From contig NZ_SNZF01000020.1 in the NCBI RefSeq assembly GCF_004363725.1, positions 21,873 to 85,872 on the forward strand: a stretch of DNA of 64,000 bases. Direction: 5' to 3'. The position numbers and the translations under genes were made by a program. Position 1 is the stretch's first letter. Every line of letters starts with the position of its first letter. The notes beneath the pieces are model-generated. The model had not been told where the DNA came from. It saw only the letters and a program-made list of their open reading frames with translations, and ran no database searches. Below, piece by piece: positions 63,918 through 64,000 of the stretch. Origin of the DNA: Aquamicrobium defluvii. GTDB taxonomy: Bacteria > Pseudomonadota > Alphaproteobacteria > Rhizobiales > Rhizobiaceae.

Positions 63918-64000
63918 TCAATTGATCCACCATGTGATGATTGCGGCAATGAAGATTGCTGCGGCGAAGTTTGTTGCCAGCTTGTCGTACCGTGTTGCGA
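63918..64000 (-). mobile_element. IS5-family transposase, C-terminal end (partial)
   Basis: The minus strand reads ATRYDKLATNFAAAIFIAAI followed by ITWWIN and a stop at 63918-63920, the typical C-terminus of IS5-family (IS427-like) transposases. The rest lies beyond the window. The bases between the repeat and the stop (about 63908-63917) should be the end of the element. Confidence 0.8.

Noticed and set aside
1..64000. CRISPR array
   Set aside because: No regularly spaced direct repeats seen anywhere; the only clear long repeats are the 104-base inverted pair.

Overview
The window is GC-rich, densely packed, and consistent with an alphaproteobacterium of the order Hyphomicrobiales (a Phyllobacteriaceae-type genome is my best guess). 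The reasons are the zwf-pgl-edd Entner-Doudoroff block, the IolC-DUF2090 fusion with an RpiR-type regulator, the fused NarK with a NarR-type regulator, many ATGA stop/start overlaps, and the rhizobial look of the small proteins. No plasmid or phage replication genes, rRNA or CRISPR arrays are visible.

Layout. 0-2.4 kb: start of a NAD-linked formate dehydrogenase operon (fdsG, partial fdsB) with its LysR regulator. 2.5-16 kb: housekeeping genes, namely phosphate uptake (DUF47 + Pit), a cysteine-free Mrp/ApbC ATPase, a periplasmic binding protein, an SH3 membrane protein, an SDR/aldehyde dehydrogenase pair, zwf-pgl-edd, folD and a proline-rich membrane protein. 16.0-17.5 kb: tRNA-Leu(CAG) followed by a broken tyrosine recombinase and a fragment of usg, the scar of an integrated element. 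17.6-29.4 kb: myo-inositol catabolism (ABC importer, iolC, iolD, iolE, a small membrane protein and iolB on the minus strand; an RpiR-family regulator; iolG and a second Gfo/Idh/MocA dehydrogenase on the plus strand). 29.5-37.8 kb: a LacI-controlled operon with an unusual ABC importer, a glycerophosphodiester phosphodiesterase and an inositol-monophosphatase-family enzyme, facing a second, divergent-sequence phosphodiesterase. Beside the inositol genes this suggests scavenging of glycerophosphoinositol or inositol phosphates feeding the iol pathway. 38.1-38.8 kb: a frameshifted universal stress protein gene.

39-58 kb is a nitrate respiration supercluster: ubiX-ubiD; DUF2478, moeA, a parvulin-type isomerase, narI, narJ, narH, narG and a two-domain NarK on the minus strand; a NarR-like Crp/Fnr regulator reading away from narK across a spacer with two perfect FNR-type boxes; a cysteine-rich DUF6455 protein; then ubiT-ubiU-ubiV-mog on the plus strand. 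It joins the enzyme, its transporter, its molybdenum cofactor maturation, and oxygen-independent ubiquinone synthesis for the quinone that NarI oxidises.

58.1-64 kb: a module between two 104-base inverted repeats (about 94% identical). It holds a BigR/SqrR-type ArsR regulator with the two spaced cysteines of persulfide sensors, a divergent DUF2892 gene, an RND efflux adaptor and permease, and a frameshifted remnant of a SulP STAS domain cut by one repeat. IS3- and IS5-family transposase remains lie at its edges.
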